Shown: positions 7,933-18,993, numbered from the stretch's first letter. The stretch: 64,000 nucleotides of DNA from Lacipirellula limnantheis (GCF_007746075.1 NZ_CP036339.1:4741786-4805785); one strand, 5' to 3'. Translations and numbers: made by a program. Notes: generated by a model from the sequence alone, not told the origin.

Positions 7933-10900
7933 GCCGCAAGCGAACCATCGAGCATGGCGAAGGCTTCGTCGAGCGCGTCAATTTCATCCCCGGCCGTTTG
8001 GCTGTGCTCATCACTCGGGCGATCGGATGGTTCCTGTTCAGTGCGCAACAGGACGGTCTGAGGATCGGATGCGTCTCCGCGTCTGACCTCATCGCTCGGC
8101 GGAACACTAGCGGTGAGCGATGCCTCGACGTCTGCCTCCTCCTCAGCGACTAGCGAGGCGAAGGCGAGGGCAGCCAGCGCGGGGCCATCGTTGACCGACG
8201 CCGAATTCGTCGCAGCTTCCTCTTCGGCCAACAACGAGGCGACTGCAGCCGCCGCGGCACTGCTTGAGCTTGGCGTGAAGGTCGTCGCGCCGCTGCGAAT
8301 CGCTGCGGCAAGTTCAGCGTGGCCAGCGTTGCTCTCGCCTTGGGCGATCACTTCGCGGAAGTAAGAGTTGCTCGCCTGGCTTGACGCGAAGAACCAGCGA
8401 ATCGACGTGTAAGTCGGCTTGAGCAAGCGCTCGCCGAAATTGTTGTTCGCCGCTGTTTCGGCGCTTGACAACACAATGTTGGCGATGACGTCGTTGGTGA
8501 TCGTGGCGCTCGCGTCTGAGCTCGTCTCGAGGCCGTCATTCATCGCCTGCGGCTGCGATTCGGCGACCTTGTACGTTCCGGCGGGCAACGCCGTGAACGA
8601 GTAGGCGCCGCTGCTATTGGTGATCGCTGTTCGGGTAATGTTGGTCCCCGTGCTGGTGCTCGTCAACGTGATCAGGACGCCCGGGATGCCAACTTCGCCC
8701 GTGTCGCGGACGCCATCGTTATCGGCGTCGAAGTAGACGATGCCCGAGACGACTCCCGTGGTCGTCGCCGCGGTCACGGTCATGGTCACCGTGGCGGTTT
8801 TGGTCAGGTTGTCAGTGTCCTTAATGGTATAAGTGAAGGTTTCCGTACCGGTAAAGTTAGCCGCTGGCTTATAGAGGATCTTCGAACCGTCGGAACTAAT
8901 GGTGACGACGCCGCTTTGAGATCCTTGCGTTACTGCCGAAATGGTCAGCGTCTGCGTGCCGTCGGGAGCGCTGGAGTCGTTCGTTAACACGTCGACCTCC
9001 TGCGTGGCGCCGTCGTTCACTACGCTCTTCGTATCGTTGGCCGCCGTCGGAGCGTCGGCGACGCCGTTGACCGTGATGGTCACGGTGATTGGCTGCGACT
9101 GGCCCGCGGCGTCTTTCGCTCGGTAGGTAAAGGTATCGGCGCCGAAGTAATTGGCCGTCGGCGTGTAGGTGAACGAACCGTTGGCGTTCAGCGTTAGCGT
9201 ACCATGGGTAGGAGTCGTCACGACTTCGGCCGTGCGGGCGTCGCCCTCGACGTCGGTATCGTTCGATAGCACGCCTTCGGCCACATTTACCGTCAGCGTT
9301 GCATCTTCATTCACGGTATACGAATCGGCGACGGCCACTGGCGGGTCGTTCACCGCATTGACGGTAAGCGTCACGGTGATCGGCTGAGAGGTCGTGGTTC
9401 CGTCCTTCACGCGGTAAGTAAACGAGTCGCTGCCGTTGTAGTCGCCGGTCGGCGTGTAGACAAACGACCCGTCCGAATTCAGCTCAATCGTCCCGTGCAC
9501 GGGGCCGGCAGCGAGTTCCGCGACAAGTGCATCGCCGTCGGGATCGGAGTCGTTCGACAACACGCCTTGCGCCGCGTTAATCGTCAGGACCGTATCTTCG
9601 TTGGTGGAGTAAGAATTGGCGGCGCCGACCGGCGGATCATTCACTCCGCTCACGTTGATCGTTACCGTGGCGGCGTTGCCAGTGAGCGTGTTGTCGGTGG
9701 CCGTGTAAGTAAAACTGTCGACGCCGAAAAAGTTTGCCGCTGGCGTATAGGTGAATGATCCGTCGGGATTGAGCGTCAGCACGCCGTGGCTTGGCGGCGA
9801 GACAACCGAAGCGAAGAGCGTCTCGCCTTGGCCGTCGTTGTTCAGAACTCCGTTCGCGGCCGAGATCGTCAAGATGCCGTCCTCGGTCACCGCATAGGCG
9901 TCCGGCAAGATGGCAATATCGCCAGTGACGGTGACGACAATGGTTTGGCTCACAGAGTTGCCCGCCGTGTCGGCGAGCGTGACCGCAAACTGATGAGTCA
10001 TCGCCTGCGCCGCGGTCGGCGTCCAAGCGATGGCTCCAGTTGTCGGGTCGATTGTCATTCCGGTCGGAGCATTGACGAGCGAATAGGTTGTGTCAGCCGC
10101 GCCTTCCGACGGACTCACGGGGTCATAGGCGAAGGATGCGCCAACGTCCACTCTGCTGCCTGGCGTCGAGCTAATCGGCGCGGGCGCAGTTGCGTCAATC
10201 GACACGGCGAGCGCAGGGCTGTCAGCGCTCTCCTGACCGCTGAGCGTCTGCCGGGCGTAGATGTTGTGAAGGCCGTCCGTGAGCGCCGCGGCGCCGTTGG
10301 TGGTAATCGTCACTGTGGGGCCAGTGGCGACCGCCGACCCGATTAAGGTATCACCCGAGTAAAGGCGTACCTGCCCTCCAGGAGCCACGCCGGAGACGGT
10401 GAACTGGAGTTGCTTTCCAGCGCCGTTGTTCAAATTCGTGAGATTGTCAGTGCTCAAGGAACCCGTGTCGCTGACCGCAACGAGGTCAACGCCTGTCGGC
10501 TTTAGCACGATCGACTCGGCGAAGTTGCGGTTGTCGAGTTCGACGCCGATTTCGACGGTCACCGTGTGGGCAGCGCCCGCCGCCGGCAACGTTTGCGTTC
10601 CTTGCGCACTGGCGACCATGCGAATCGTGTACGTCCCAGGCACGAGTTGCAGTCGATACTTGCCGTCGTTGTCGGTGAGCGTGGAGATTTCAGTCGAATC
10701 AAAGGCGCCGTTGTTATTGGCGTCAACGTAAATCGTCGCGCCGGCGAGCCCTTCCTCGCCCGAGTCCTGGACGCCGTTAGAATTCCGGTCGACGAAGCGC
10801 ACGCCAGCGACGTCGCCGACGCCCTGGATGGAGGAGACGACGGCGAGTTGATTGGCGGTGCTCAGCGGCAGCTCGTCGTACGGCTGGGCATTCGTTTTGT

Positions 10901-13232
10901 TAATCGGCAGGTTGGCAATCTTGTCGACTGTAGTCATCGACAGGATCTTTCCAAATACGGTGAACGCATTGTTCGCCGCGGAGTCGAGTGACTTGTTCGT
11001 GTCGCTCAGGTTGATAAACCATTGACTAGTGGCGCTATTCGGCTGGCCGCTGAGCTTCGCCATCGCGATCGTACCGCGCAGGTTGGAGATGCCGGGTTCG
11101 TTTTGAATCTGCGCATCCGTAGGCACGGCGGTAAACTGCGACGTGCTCGTGAACGTCGGCGAAGTGGTCGTGAAACCGCCAGCCTGAATCACGAAATCTT
11201 TCACCGAACGATGAAAGAACGTGTTGTTGTAGTCGCCGTCGTTGACATAGTTCAGGAAGTTCGCAACAGTCCCGGGAGTCTGTTCCTCGTACAACTCGAT
11301 GAAAATCGTGCCGAGGTTGGTGTTCACGGCAACGACCGGATTCGAACCATAGATGAGCACGACGTCGTCGCCCGCCTGCACGGCGTAGTTCGCGAAGTCG
11401 CGCACCACTTGTCCGTTGACGAACATCTGCACGGTCTTCTCGGAGGTAGCGACATTTCCAAGCAACTGCGTCGGACTCAGGACGGCATCAGCGTTGTTGC
11501 CCGCCAATCCCGCATTCGTGCGCCACACGTCGAAAAACTGGCCGAGCTTCGTTCCTGCGCCGCCGGTGAAATTCACCTTTCCAGGCGCCGTCGTGAAGCT
11601 GGCCGCGATTTCGCCGTTGGCCTTGACGCCGACGGTCGTCGGTACAGCGACAGCGACGCCGTCGACGTAAATCGAAAGTTGGTACTGAGCTGCTTCGACC
11701 AGACCAAACAGTTCTTTCCCGCTGGTAACGTTCCCAGAAAAGAAGATGCGACCGCCAATCTCGGTGATCGACGTGGGGTCCGCCGAGCCTGTTCCCGCGA
11801 CCGTGTCAGCCACGAGAGTCGCGCCGGCGGAGGGCGTGTACTTCCACAACTCGCGTCCTTGGTCTCCGGTAAACGCTGAGAAGTAAAGCGTACCGTCGAC
11901 GTTCGTGATATATGCCGGAATGCTGCCGTGCGGCCCCTGCGACGACTCGCCCGCGGCAAAACTTCCGGTCCAGACGTCCGCAAGCATCACGGTGCCTGCC
12001 GCGGTACCGTCGGACTTCCACAGTTCTTTGCCGTTCGTGCCGTCGTTGCCGGCGAAGTAGAGGACGTCGTCGATCACGGTGAAGGCGCCAAAATAGGAGA
12101 CGTCTCCGTCCGCCCCGGGGCGCAGATTCTTCACGAGCGAAGTACCCGCCTCGTCGCCGTTGCTACGCCAGAGCTCGTCGCCGTTGACGCCGTCGTTCGC
12201 TGAGAAGAGCAGTAAGTCGCTCGTCGCGACCATTAAACTAGAGCTAGTGAAGGCGCTCTCCGCGCCGACGCGAATGTCCTTGACCAGCGAGGTACCCGCC
12301 TCGGTTCCGTTGGACTTCCAGAGTTCGGCGCCGTGCGTTCCGTCGTTGGCAACGAAGTAAAGCTCGCCGTCGAGAACGCGCAACAGACCGGGATGCGACG
12401 AATTCTGCCGCGTTTGCGCCGAGCCGCCCCCGGTGGGCGTGTACTGATACGTCCCCTGATGGATATCCTTCACCAGAACGGTGCCAACCTCGGTCCCGTC
12501 GGACTTCCAGAGTTCGCGGCCATGCTGTCCGTCGTCGGCGACGAAGTAAAGGGCGCCATTGTAATTCGTGAGTTGCGTGGGGCTCGACGACGAGGGCGTG
12601 GCTCCCGCATCGGCGGAGATATTCTTCACCATGGCGGTTCCGCCGCTGCTGCCGTCAGAACTCCACAGCTCGATGCCCGAGACTCCGTTGCGGGCGGTGA
12701 AATACAACTTGCCGCCGACGTTCGTCAGCTGCGTCGGATTTGAGGAGTTGGCAAACGTCTGGTAGCTAGCGCCCGACGGAACTGTATAAGTTCCGGTGAA
12801 AAGATCTCGCACCAGCTGCGTTCCGCCGACGGCGCCATCCGTGCGCCAAAGTTCATTACCGTTGGTTCCGTCGTTAGCCGCAAAGTAAAGGACGCCGTTG
12901 ACGTTCACCAAATTGGTTGGATTGGACGATCCTGCTCCGGCGTTGACGTCGACCAACATCGCGGTCCCCTGCGGGGTGCCGTCGGTCTTCCAGAGCTCGC
13001 GGCCATTGACGCCGTTGTTCGCCACGAAGTAGGTGACGCCGCTGATTTCAATGAAGTCCGACGCCGCCGACGCGCCGGTGGCGTTCAGATCGAACAAGAT
13101 CGGCACGCTCGACAACGCGTAGCGCGTCTCGAGCGACTCCAATCCCAGGGCGCGGCTTCCCTGTTGGCGGAGAGATTGGGCCTGGCGCCGACGGCGCTCG
13201 CGGCGGCTGATCTGCGATGGGTGCTTCTTCAT
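7929..13232 (-). CDS. Giant LEPR-XLL surface protein with ELK repeats, cyclophilin, SdrD-like and cadherin-like domains
   Basis: The product has 1767 residues from the ATG at 13232, chosen because MKKHPSQISRRERRRR followed by LESLETRYALS matches the N-terminal LEPR-XLL region of planctomycete exported proteins. The frame is open for 42 more codons. Domains in order: about seven ELK-type units (ELWKSDGTEAGT pattern, about residues 50-480) plus two degenerate ones; a cyclophilin-type peptidyl-prolyl isomerase (about 631-790; FHRSVKDFVIQAGG, GTIAMAKLSG, SQWFINLSD); an SdrD B-like domain (about 808-908); a putative Ig domain (about 1023-1103); four cadherin/VCBS-like repeats with NEDxxLTxNxAxGVLSND (about 1106-1488); a second SdrD B-like domain (about 1492-1606); and an Ala/Ser-rich tail ending in ALDEAFAMLDG. 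It is probably a secreted or surface adhesin-like protein. Confidence 0.92.
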   Translation of the reverse strand: MKKHPSQISRRERRRRQAQSLRQQGSRALGLESLETRYALSSVPILFDLNATGASAASDFIEISGVTYFVANNGVNGRELWKTDGTPQGTAMLVDVNAGAGSSNPTNLVNVNGVLYFAANDGTNGNELWRTDGAVGGTQLVRDLFTGTYTVPSGASYQTFANSSNPTQLTNVGGKLYFTARNGVSGIELWSSDGSSGGTAMVKNISADAGATPSSSSPTQLTNYNGALYFVADDGQHGRELWKSDGTEVGTVLVKDIHQGTYQYTPTGGGSAQTRQNSSHPGLLRVLDGELYFVANDGTHGAELWKSNGTEAGTSLVKDIRVGAESAFTSSSLMVATSDLLLFSANDGVNGDELWRSNGDEAGTSLVKNLRPGADGDVSYFGAFTVIDDVLYFAGNDGTNGKELWKSDGTAAGTVMLADVWTGSFAAGESSQGPHGSIPAYITNVDGTLYFSAFTGDQGRELWKYTPSAGATLVADTVAGTGSADPTSITEIGGRIFFSGNVTSGKELFGLVEAAQYQLSIYVDGVAVAVPTTVGVKANGEIAASFTTAPGKVNFTGGAGTKLGQFFDVWRTNAGLAGNNADAVLSPTQLLGNVATSEKTVQMFVNGQVVRDFANYAVQAGDDVVLIYGSNPVVAVNTNLGTIFIELYEEQTPGTVANFLNYVNDGDYNNTFFHRSVKDFVIQAGGFTTTSPTFTSTSQFTAVPTDAQIQNEPGISNLRGTIAMAKLSGQPNSATSQWFINLSDTNKSLDSAANNAFTVFGKILSMTTVDKIANLPINKTNAQPYDELPLSTANQLAVVSSIQGVGDVAGVRFVDRNSNGVQDSGEEGLAGATIYVDANNNGAFDSTEISTLTDNDGKYRLQLVPGTYTIRMVASAQGTQTLPAAGAAHTVTVEIGVELDNRNFAESIVLKPTGVDLVAVSDTGSLSTDNLTNLNNGAGKQLQFTVSGVAPGGQVRLYSGDTLIGSAVATGPTVTITTNGAAALTDGLHNIYARQTLSGQESADSPALAVSIDATAPAPISSTPGSRVDVGASFAYDPVSPSEGAADTTYSLVNAPTGMTIDPTTGAIAWTPTAAQAMTHQFAVTLADTAGNSVSQTIVVTVTGDIAILPDAYAVTEDGILTISAANGVLNNDGQGETLFASVVSPPSHGVLTLNPDGSFTYTPAANFFGVDSFTYTATDNTLTGNAATVTINVSGVNDPPVGAANSYSTNEDTVLTINAAQGVLSNDSDPDGDALVAELAAGPVHGTIELNSDGSFVYTPTGDYNGSDSFTYRVKDGTTTSQPITVTLTVNAVNDPPVAVADSYTVNEDATLTVNVAEGVLSNDTDVEGDARTAEVVTTPTHGTLTLNANGSFTYTPTANYFGADTFTYRAKDAAGQSQPITVTITVNGVADAPTAANDTKSVVNDGATQEVDVLTNDSSAPDGTQTLTISAVTQGSQSGVVTISSDGSKILYKPAANFTGTETFTYTIKDTDNLTKTATVTMTVTAATTTGVVSGIVYFDADNDGVRDTGEVGIPGVLITLTSTSTGTNITRTAITNSSGAYSFTALPAGTYKVAESQPQAMNDGLETSSDASATITNDVIANIVLSSAETAANNNFGERLLKPTYTSIRWFFASSQASNSYFREVIAQGESNAGHAELAAAIRSGATTFTPSSSSAAAAAVASLLAEEEAATNSASVNDGPALAALAFASLVAEEEADVEASLTASVPPSDEVRRGDASDPQTVLLRTEQEPSDRPSDEHSQTAGDEIDALDEAFAMLDGSLAA

Positions 13233-13608
13233 GCTTGCCTGATCGACGCGCGCCAAAGGCGGGGAGCGTCGTGCCTGTTCCGAAAGACAATTTTTCTTCT
13301 GCCAGGAAGCGATTGCCGCTCCCTGGACGCCGGCCTCTCCCGTGGCGATACGGGCCAACTTCCATCGTAAGTAGGGCCTTCCGGGCCCACAACAAATCGG
13401 CGCTTGTGCGCGTGCAAACTCGATCGCCGAATCGCCAACACGACGCGTTTTGCAGGTCGCACGGATTAGATAGTGCGCTTTATGGCCGCGAAAAACGGGG
13501 GGGGTAAAGCAACAATCTAGCGGACCCGCGCCTCCAAGTTCATGGCGTTTAGATCGGACGCCCCCATGGAGACGCCTCTCCTATACGTATGAAAGGCCGA
13601 TTTGTTGG
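13233..13608. other. Intergenic region upstream of the giant gene
   Basis: No gene is recognised here. The stretch lies before the giant surface-protein gene and after the stop of the ABC transporter gene, so it should hold the promoter of the former. A run of seven G residues occurs near 13497-13503. No clear terminator hairpin was found. Confidence 0.5.
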
Positions 13609-15891
13609 CTATTCGTAACGGAGCGCTTCGATCGGATCGAGTCGGGACGCCTTCCATGCCGGGTAGAAGCCAAAGGCGACGCCAATCGTCGCCGAAACGA
13701 CGAAGGCCCCCACGATCGCCGGAACCGACGCCTGCACCGGCCAGCGGAGGGCAAGCCACACCGCGTAGGAGGCGGCCCGACCGAGCATAATTCCCACGGC
13801 GCCGCCAAAAACGCACAGGACGATCGCCTCGATGAGGAATTGCCGCAAAATATGGTACGACCGGGCGCCGACCGCCATCCGCAGGCCAATTTCGCGCGTC
13901 CGCTCGGTCACCGAGACCAGCATGATGTTCATGATTCCGACGCCGCCGACCACCAGGGAAATGAGGGCGACGATCATCAGCAAACCGCCCATCATCTCCG
14001 ACATCGAGCCCATCATTTTCACCATTTCGCTCATGTCGCGAAGGTTGAAGTCGTCCGTCTGACCCGTTCGGATGCGGTGCCGCTGGCGCAAGATGCTGGT
14101 GATCTCGTCCATCGCGGTTGGAATTTCGGGCGCCGACCGGGCCTTCACGTAGATCTGGTCGACATTGGTGAATCGCACTGGCTGCGGCGTGTTGGCCAGT
14201 TGCGTCGCCGATTGTTCGGGATAGAGTGCCGTCGAACCAGGATAAAGTTCGTTGAGCGAGTTCACGGCGTCGGAAGTCGAACTGCTGGCGGCGGCTTCGG
14301 TTGCGGCCGCCGAGTTGTCCGAGATCCGGTACTTGACGGTGGTCCAAGGAGCCAAGAGCACGTCGTCTTGGTCCATCCCCATCATGTTCGAGCCTTTGCG
14401 ACCCAGGACGCCGATCACGCGGAGCGACACATTTTTGACGCGCAGGTCTTCGCCTATTGGCGACTGCCCGTCGAACAACTCCTTCACTAGCGTTTGACCG
14501 ATCACGCAAACCTTATTCGCATTGCGCACATCGCGATCGGTGAACATTTCGCCCTCATCCATTTGCTCCCAATCGCGAATCGTCAAATAAGGCGCGGTCG
14601 TCCCCATGACGTTCATGGGAATCCAGTTCCGATTGCCGTAGACGACTTGCCCTTGAATCTGCACAACCGGGGCTGTGGCGGCGACTGCGGACGCCTCTAG
14701 CTCAATCTCGTCGGCATCGCCGGGGGTGAGCGTCAGCAGCGTGCCGGAGCCGAAGCTGATGCCGCCGCTGGCCGCCGCTCCGGAGCGGACCATGATCGTG
14801 TTGGCGCCCATGGACGCCATCGTCTGCATGATTGAGGTCCGCGAGCCCTGACTGATTTCCACCATCGCAATGACGGCGCCGACGCCAATAATCACGCCCA
14901 GTGCCGTGAGCGCCGACCGCATTTTGTTGCGCCGCAGGGCCGTCGCGGCTGTACGGAGGGGCGCGGGGACCAGCGCTGCGACGCCCATTCTCGCTGGGCG
15001 TACTGGCGCCGGAATGGTTATGGCGGAGGCGGGCTGGGTCGAGCCGACGACGGTTCGCCGCCGCTGCGCAACCGCGACGCCGCCGCTCCCTGGCGACGAG
15101 TCGCCATCGCCGGCGATTGCGGCGTTGGGCTCCAGAATGGACTCGGGAGCGTCAGCACGCTGGTAAGGCGCGCTCGACTGGCGCTGCGACACGTCGATCG
15201 ACCTGCCGCCATGATCATCCTCGACGATCAACCCATCGACGACGCGGATCACGCGGTCGGCGTAGGCCGCCACCTTCGGATCGTGAGTCACCAGCATCAC
15301 GGTCAGACCTGCCGCATTAAGCTGCTGGAACATTTCGAGAATCTCGACGCTCGTCTGCGAATCGAGATTGCCGGTCGGCTCGTCCGCAAGGAGCAGGGCC
15401 GGTTCGTTGATTAGCGACCTCGCAATCGCAACACGCTGTTGCTGCCCGCCCGACATTTGACTCGGCACATGGTCGAGACGCGGGCCGAGGCCGACGCGAT
15501 TGAGGATCTCGTGCGCTCGTTCGATCGAGGCGCGAACGGATGGCGCCTTCGTCGAGTAATCGAGCGGCATCAAGACGTTGTTCACCGCAGTCGTTCGCGG
15601 CAGTAGATTAAAGCTTTGGAAAACGAATCCGAGTTTGGCCGTTCGGACCAGAGCGCGCTCATTCGCCGCGAGGCTGCTGATCTCCTGGCCATCCAGCCAA
15701 TACTTGCCTGAGGTGGGACGATCGAGACACCCCAGCACGTTCATCAGCGTACTCTTGCCGGACCCCGACGCCCCCATCAAGGCGATGAGCTCCCCGCGCT
15801 CGACGCTGAAAGAGATTCCCTTCAATACAGGAACGTCGACCTCGCCGAGGTGGTACGTCTTCGTGATGTTCTCGAGCCGCAACAGCGACAT
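13609..15891 (-). CDS. macB: MacB-like ABC transporter, fused ATPase and permease
   Basis: A 760-residue fusion typical of MacB. The ATPase domain (residues 1-225) has Walker [10 protein letters not shown] (40-48), Q-loop Gln92, signature MSGGQQQR (146-153), Walker B LLLADE (166-171), D-loop and His203. A linker of about 90 residues, rich in Ser, Arg and Pro, follows. The MacB_PCD/FtsX permease starts with a transmembrane helix near 325-345, then a large periplasmic domain, and three helices near 640-665, 690-712 and 725-748. It should dimerise and couple ATP hydrolysis to export through the adaptor and outer-membrane channel encoded just upstream (30-base gap to the adaptor). Substrates could be peptides, macrolides or lipids; the sequence does not tell which. 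Confidence 0.93.
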   Translation of the reverse strand: MSLLRLENITKTYHLGEVDVPVLKGISFSVERGELIALMGASGSGKSTLMNVLGCLDRPTSGKYWLDGQEISSLAANERALVRTAKLGFVFQSFNLLPRTTAVNNVLMPLDYSTKAPSVRASIERAHEILNRVGLGPRLDHVPSQMSGGQQQRVAIARSLINEPALLLADEPTGNLDSQTSVEILEMFQQLNAAGLTVMLVTHDPKVAAYADRVIRVVDGLIVEDDHGGRSIDVSQRQSSAPYQRADAPESILEPNAAIAGDGDSSPGSGGVAVAQRRRTVVGSTQPASAITIPAPVRPARMGVAALVPAPLRTAATALRRNKMRSALTALGVIIGVGAVIAMVEISQGSRTSIMQTMASMGANTIMVRSGAAASGGISFGSGTLLTLTPGDADEIELEASAVAATAPVVQIQGQVVYGNRNWIPMNVMGTTAPYLTIRDWEQMDEGEMFTDRDVRNANKVCVIGQTLVKELFDGQSPIGEDLRVKNVSLRVIGVLGRKGSNMMGMDQDDVLLAPWTTVKYRISDNSAAATEAAASSSTSDAVNSLNELYPGSTALYPEQSATQLANTPQPVRFTNVDQIYVKARSAPEIPTAMDEITSILRQRHRIRTGQTDDFNLRDMSEMVKMMGSMSEMMGGLLMIVALISLVVGGVGIMNIMLVSVTERTREIGLRMAVGARSYHILRQFLIEAIVLCVFGGAVGIMLGRAASYAVWLALRWPVQASVPAIVGAFVVSATIGVAFGFYPAWKASRLDPIEALRYE

Positions 15892-15920
15892 TTGGCAATC
15901 GATTCTCGTTCCGTCGAACG

Positions 15921-17249
15921 CTAACTCCGCGGTCGCGAACGGGGCATTTTCGGTGCGAATGGATTGTTCACCTGCTCAGCGGCTTCCGTAGTCTGCACGC
16001 CAAGGACCACTTCGAGCCCCTCCGTCAATTCATCGGCGCTCACTTCGGTGCGCGCGCGATCGCTGACGCCGAGCGTCACTTCAATGGGGACCAAGCCACT
16101 CGTTCGGCGAACCCAAATTCTCCCGCGCGAATCGTCGGGAGAATGGGCGTCATCGGAGTCGTCCGCGCTCGGCGCCGACACCGCCTCCGCGGCGATGAGT
16201 TCCGTCGGCGGTTCATACCGCAGCGCGGCGTTCGGCACGGTCAAGACCTGTTCACGTCGCGCGATCTCGAACTGCAACGTAGCCGTGAGGTAGGGAAGCA
16301 ATTTCAAATCGGCGTTGTCGGTCGACACGACGACCGTGTAGACGACGACGTTCTGGGTCATCTTCGCATTCAAACGAACTTGCTCGACGACCCCGCGAAA
16401 GGATTCGCTAGGAAATGCATCGACGGTAAAACTGACGGGCGTGCCAACCTTCAGTCCGCCGATGTCTGCTTCGTTGACTGACGCCCATACCTGCATCCGC
16501 CGCAGATCCTTCGCGATGAGGAACAGACTCGGGGCGTTCAAACTGGCGACCACCGTCTGCCCGATGTTGACGCGCCGGTCGAGTATCGTGCCTTCGACGG
16601 GCGACTTGATGACGGTGTAACCAAGATTCGTCTCTGCCAGGTCGAGCGTCGATTGTTGCTGGGCGATGACGGCCTTGCCGACTTCGATATTCGCCTTCGC
16701 CACTTCGTAGTTCGATTTGGCGAGCACGAAGTCGGCGTCGGAAATGCCCCGAAGTGTGACGCCTTCACCTTGCCCCGTTGCCGAGATCCCGCTAACTGAA
16801 ATGGTTCGCAGCCGTTGGGCGCGTTGCCACTCCGCATTTGTCTGCGCGAGTCTCGCTTCAAACTGAACCAAGTCCGCCTTGGCCCGTTCAAACGCCGCCC
16901 GCGCCTGATTTCGTTGGGCGAGATAGACCGAGTCGTCAATCATCGCCAAGATCGTCCCTTCCTTCACTTCCGAGCGATAGTCAACAGGCTTGTTTTTGAA
17001 TGCCGGGTCAGTTTCCCCGCGGGGATCGAGCCCAAAGCTCCTGATTCGCCCCACCACCTGGGCGCCAACGTCGACAACCTCCTCCGGCTCAAGAGTCCCG
17101 GTCGCTTCGACGGTGAGAATCAGATCGCCCCGTTCAACGGCCCCCGTTCGGAACAGGGTCTCGGGCGTCCCTCCGCCGTAGTCGCCGTAAAACTTGACGC
17201 CCGCGGCGACGAGGGACAGGAATAGCGCGATTGACAAAACTGTCTTCAT
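15921..17249 (-). CDS. macA: MacA/HlyD-type periplasmic adaptor
   Basis: A 442-residue membrane fusion protein. It starts with a signal anchor (MKTVLSIALFLSLVAAG), then the first lipoyl half (GDLILTVEATGTLEPEEVVDVG), a helical hairpin rich in Ala, Gln and Arg (about 130-200), the second lipoyl half (GTILDRRVNIGQTV), and beta-barrel and membrane-proximal domains. I chose the ATG at 17249 because the signal anchor begins there and a GAGGGTGA sequence precedes it; the frame remains open to 17288. It bridges the MacB-like transporter and the TolC-like lipoprotein encoded on either side. The helical hairpin contains an insertion with ATGQGEGVTLRG that may loop out. Assignment to the MacA class rests on the partner genes. 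Confidence 0.92.
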   Translation of the reverse strand: MKTVLSIALFLSLVAAGVKFYGDYGGGTPETLFRTGAVERGDLILTVEATGTLEPEEVVDVGAQVVGRIRSFGLDPRGETDPAFKNKPVDYRSEVKEGTILAMIDDSVYLAQRNQARAAFERAKADLVQFEARLAQTNAEWQRAQRLRTISVSGISATGQGEGVTLRGISDADFVLAKSNYEVAKANIEVGKAVIAQQQSTLDLAETNLGYTVIKSPVEGTILDRRVNIGQTVVASLNAPSLFLIAKDLRRMQVWASVNEADIGGLKVGTPVSFTVDAFPSESFRGVVEQVRLNAKMTQNVVVYTVVVSTDNADLKLLPYLTATLQFEIARREQVLTVPNAALRYEPPTELIAAEAVSAPSADDSDDAHSPDDSRGRIWVRRTSGLVPIEVTLGVSDRARTEVSADELTEGLEVVLGVQTTEAAEQVNNPFAPKMPRSRPRS

Positions 17250-17421
17250 GATGGATGTCACCCTCTTCGCTGAGGGCTCACCGAGCAAGCTCGAGAAATC
17301 GCTTCAGGCGGTAATCGCTGCCCCCCGCGTCGCGTGAGCAGAGAAGTCTTTCATGCCCCTATCCTATTCGTGGGCATGAAGTAAAACCAGCTGAGACCCC
17401 TGCGCAAAGCCGCGACGCGAC

Positions 17422-18993
17422 TTAATTGCCGGCTGGCGGCGGTGAAGCAGGGGGCGCTGGAGCCGGCAGAGGCGGCGTTGTCGCAGTCGCGTCGGCGTCG
17501 GCCTCTGGCGCCGGGAGCGGCTCAGGCGATAGTATTCCCTGCTTGTTGGGAACCGGCGCCAACCGAATTTGCCAGCCGCCGCCCAAGGCGCGATAGACGT
17601 CGATCAAGCTGAGCGCGATTTGCCCCCGCGACTGTGCCCAGAGGTCGAGTTGCTGAATCAGCGTCTGCTGGATAACCGCATACCGGTTGAAATCGACGAG
17701 TCCAGCTTCATATTGGGCAATCACCACCTGCAGTGCGATGTTCGAATCGTCGATGCTAAGTTTCAGGTTGCGGGCCCGCTCCTGCGAATTGAGGAACGAG
17801 ACGATGCCGTTCTCGACTTCGAGGTCGGCGTTCAACACTGTGTTTTGGTAGTTCGCCACCAGCGCCTGGAATTGCGCTTCCTGGAAACGAATGTTATTGC
17901 GGATGCGGCCGTAGTTGAGGATGTTCCACTGGAACACCGGCCCCACATTGCTGTTGAGCGACTCGCTCTTGAACAAATCGGAAAGGCTCGCCGCCTGCCA
18001 ACCGAGAGTGCCGGTTAACGATAGGGCAGGATAAAGTTCCGCCGTGGCAATGCCGATCTGTTCCGCCTGCGCGGCGGCATTCCGTTCGGCACGGCGTACG
18101 TCCGGCCGGCGGCGCAGCAAGTCGGCTGGAATGCCAACAACCAAATAGTCCGGCGCCACCGGGATGTTAGTCTCGGCCGGTCCATCGAGCAGGTTGGTCA
18201 AATCCGCGACCGGCATGCCCATCAGGATGCAGAGATTGTTCTGGGCCTGCCTCAGTTGCGTTTGCAGTTCGAATAGTTGCGCGATGCTTTGTCGCAGATC
18301 GCTGCGCGCCTGCGCCAGGTCGAGATCGGCCACCGCTCCGACGTCGGCCTTACTGGTGATGAACGTGACCACCCCCTCTTGAACCGCGACGATGCGGCTC
18401 AACAGTCGAATCCGCTCCTGCGAGGTGCGGTAGCTGACGTAATTGCTGGCGACGTCGCCGAGCAATGTTACGAGAACGGCGTCGTAGTCTTCAATCGAGG
18501 CATCAAGCGTCGCTTCCGCCGCGAGCACGGCGCGGCGAAAGCGGCCCCAGAAGTCGAGTTCCCACGCCAGGCTGAACCCAGACGTCCATTGGTCAAAGAA
18601 GTTGTTGCCGACGCCGAAACGGCGATAGCCGCCTTCGGCCGCCTGGAACTGCGGAAAGACGTTGCCGACGGCGAAGCCAAGTTGCGCCCGCGCGGCAAGG
18701 ATGCGGAACCCCGCCTCGCGGAGGGTAAGGTTCTGACCATTGGCCCGTTCGATCAGGCCATTCAGCGTTGGATCGCCGAAGACGGTCCACCAACCAGCGA
18801 GTTCATCCTGCTCATTGCGGACCCGTTGGTCGGCGTCGTCGATCCAGTTGGGCGCGACCGCTGCTGCAGGTTTTGCGTAGTTTGGACCAACTTTGAAGCC
18901 GTTGCGAAGGTATTCTCGCGGGCTCGTGCACCCGGCGACCAGTTGCAGCACTGTTGCCAGCAATGCCAGCAGATGTCGTGAGTCTCTGGGCAT
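17422..18993 (-). CDS. TolC-like outer-membrane efflux lipoprotein (NodT/OprM type)
   Basis: A 523-residue outer-membrane channel of the efflux lipoprotein family. The N-terminus ends in a lipobox LVAGC with Cys22 as the acylation site, followed by VGPNYAKP, the usual opening of this family. Two OEP repeats follow, with motifs LTLREAGFRILAARAQLG and NNIRFQEAQFQALVANYQNTV, plus the RRRPDVRRAE motif between them. The C-terminus is a Pro/Ala-rich disordered tail. It is the first gene of a minus-strand operon with the adaptor (172 bases downstream) and the ABC transporter, completing a tripartite exporter across both membranes. Confidence 0.94.
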   Translation of the reverse strand: MPRDSRHLLALLATVLQLVAGCTSPREYLRNGFKVGPNYAKPAAAVAPNWIDDADQRVRNEQDELAGWWTVFGDPTLNGLIERANGQNLTLREAGFRILAARAQLGFAVGNVFPQFQAAEGGYRRFGVGNNFFDQWTSGFSLAWELDFWGRFRRAVLAAEATLDASIEDYDAVLVTLLGDVASNYVSYRTSQERIRLLSRIVAVQEGVVTFITSKADVGAVADLDLAQARSDLRQSIAQLFELQTQLRQAQNNLCILMGMPVADLTNLLDGPAETNIPVAPDYLVVGIPADLLRRRPDVRRAERNAAAQAEQIGIATAELYPALSLTGTLGWQAASLSDLFKSESLNSNVGPVFQWNILNYGRIRNNIRFQEAQFQALVANYQNTVLNADLEVENGIVSFLNSQERARNLKLSIDDSNIALQVVIAQYEAGLVDFNRYAVIQQTLIQQLDLWAQSRGQIALSLIDVYRALGGGWQIRLAPVPNKQGILSPEPLPAPEADADATATTPPLPAPAPPASPPPAGN

